NCBI RefSeq assembly: GCF_014656095.1
Contig: NZ_BNBT01000041.1
Location: forward strand, 1-56,895
DNA: 56,895 nucleotides
Source: Streptomyces longispororuber
Lineage (GTDB): Bacteria > Actinomycetota > Actinomycetes > Streptomycetales > Streptomycetaceae
Direction of reading: 5' to 3'
The notes under the pieces were generated by a model. It was not told where the DNA came from, searched no databases, and was given only the letters and a program-made list of their open reading frames with translations. Shown here in pieces: positions 56,483-56,895 of the stretch. Each line of letters begins with the position of its first letter. Positions within the stretch are counted from its first letter, which is position 1. The position numbers and the translations under genes were made by a program.

Positions 56483-56800
56483 ATGCGAGCCCTCTTCGCG
56501 GAACGGCCGGACCGACTCCGCGCGGCGGCAACCGGACTGGAGAACGTCACGGTCGACTCCCGCACCGGCGGCCTACTGGTCAATTACTGCTGCCGAGCCG
56601 GTATCGACGTCGCCATCCGCGGAGTCCGCGGCGTTCCCGACCTGGAGTACGAGATGCCGATGGCCCGCATGAACCACGAACTGGCCGGAGTCGAGACGCT
56701 CTTCATCGCCGCGGACCCCGCCCTGGCGCACATCTCCTCGACCCTCGTCACCGCGATGGGGCAACAGGACCGCCCGCATGGTGCTGCCGATGCGCGTTGA
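56483..56800 (+). pseudogene. coaD: 5'-truncated phosphopantetheine adenylyltransferase (coaD-like) remnant
   Basis: 105 residues from ATG 56483 (TTG 56471 possible) correspond to residues about 45 to 140 of CoaD: ENVTVDSRTGGLLVNYCCRAGIDVAIRGVRGVPDLEYEMPMARMNHELAGVETLFIAADPALAHISSTLVTAMG. The N-terminal third with the HxGH adenylylation motif, required for catalysis, is absent; no continuation in another frame was seen upstream. The tail after VTAMG is also short. So it cannot be a functional CoaD, and is presumably a decayed second copy next to an insertion sequence. Confidence 0.75.
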
Positions 56801-56821
56801 GCGGCCCGGCGATCGCCCCTA

Positions 56822-56895
56822 GGCCGTTTCCTTCGGATCGTCTGATCGTTGGTTGGTGTGTGTCGTTGACTGACGCCCAGTGGGCGAGGATCGAG
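56822..56895 (+). mobile_element. Left end of an IS5-type insertion sequence with transposase start (partial)
   Basis: From GGCCGTTTCCTTCGG at 56822 the sequence resembles the terminal inverted repeat and leader of Streptomyces IS5-family elements. GTG at 56860 opens a frame VSLTDAQWARIE, the standard transposase N-terminus of this group, and it runs off the right edge. The element begins 21 bp after the coaD-like stop. The opposite end is outside the window, so target duplication cannot be checked. Confidence 0.8.

Overview
The window reads as a chromosomal segment of a Streptomyces-type actinomycete. It has very high GC with GC-rich third codon positions, frequent GTG and some TTG starts, GGAGG-type ribosome binding sites, and genus-typical families (an SsgA-like sporulation protein, a SigB/SigF-type sigma factor with STAS and MEDS/HATPase partners, many Tat or Sec secreted proteins, CGNR, HxlR, MMPL/TetR, DUF1062). 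It is mostly accessory and adaptive content. No rRNA, tRNA, CRISPR array or complete biosynthetic cluster was seen.

Layout. 1-9.4 kb: a large ATP-binding LuxR/MalT-like regulator running off the left edge, a decayed flavoprotein remnant, a SRPBCC protein, topoisomerase IB, 2,2-dialkylglycine decarboxylase with a divergent LysR regulator, a NodB-type deacetylase, a STAS protein and a TetR regulator divergent from an MMPL exporter. 9.4-18.3 kb: MMPL, a secreted I36-like inhibitor, a 72-aa protein of unknown function, two paralogous alpha/beta hydrolases (one cytoplasmic, one with a Tat signal) flanking a small secreted protein and an aldehyde dehydrogenase, then a TetR gene. 18.4-28 kb: a second giant LuxR regulator, a hydrolase, an SsgA-like protein, a Tat-exported cupin and a 1398-aa secreted protein that fuses a CdtB-like nuclease, an SGNH esterase and a beta-helix domain.

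28-33 kb: two ABC-F genes behind a leader with a 9-codon ORF and a strong hairpin, then a CGNR protein and a coiled-coil/winged-helix protein. 33-41.8 kb: a C4-dicarboxylate module (DctA, tartrate/D-malate-type dehydrogenase, LysR), then a TetR/amidohydrolase pair divergent from an NCS1 nucleobase permease translationally coupled to an MgtC-like protein. 41.9-50.4 kb: SRPBCC protein, family 5 uracil-DNA glycosylase, a coupled lipoprotein / 27-aa membrane peptide / DUF6766 operon, HxlR and RidA, a type B carboxylesterase and a short UvrA-like protein. 50.7-53.1 kb: sigma factor, STAS and MEDS-HATPase anti-sigma module. 53.7-56.9 kb: membrane acyltransferase, RibD/DHFR-like reductase, DUF1062 protein, a 5'-truncated coaD-like gene and the left end of an IS5-type element.

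The most unusual item is the CdtB-SGNH-beta-helix protein. CACACGTGTG-like palindromes lie upstream of it and of three other secreted-protein genes, and an exact 11-base word is shared by two of those regions, which suggests a common regulator. Most large open frames on the opposite strand are GC-skew shadows and were not annotated. All functional calls come from reading the sequence; no database search was run.
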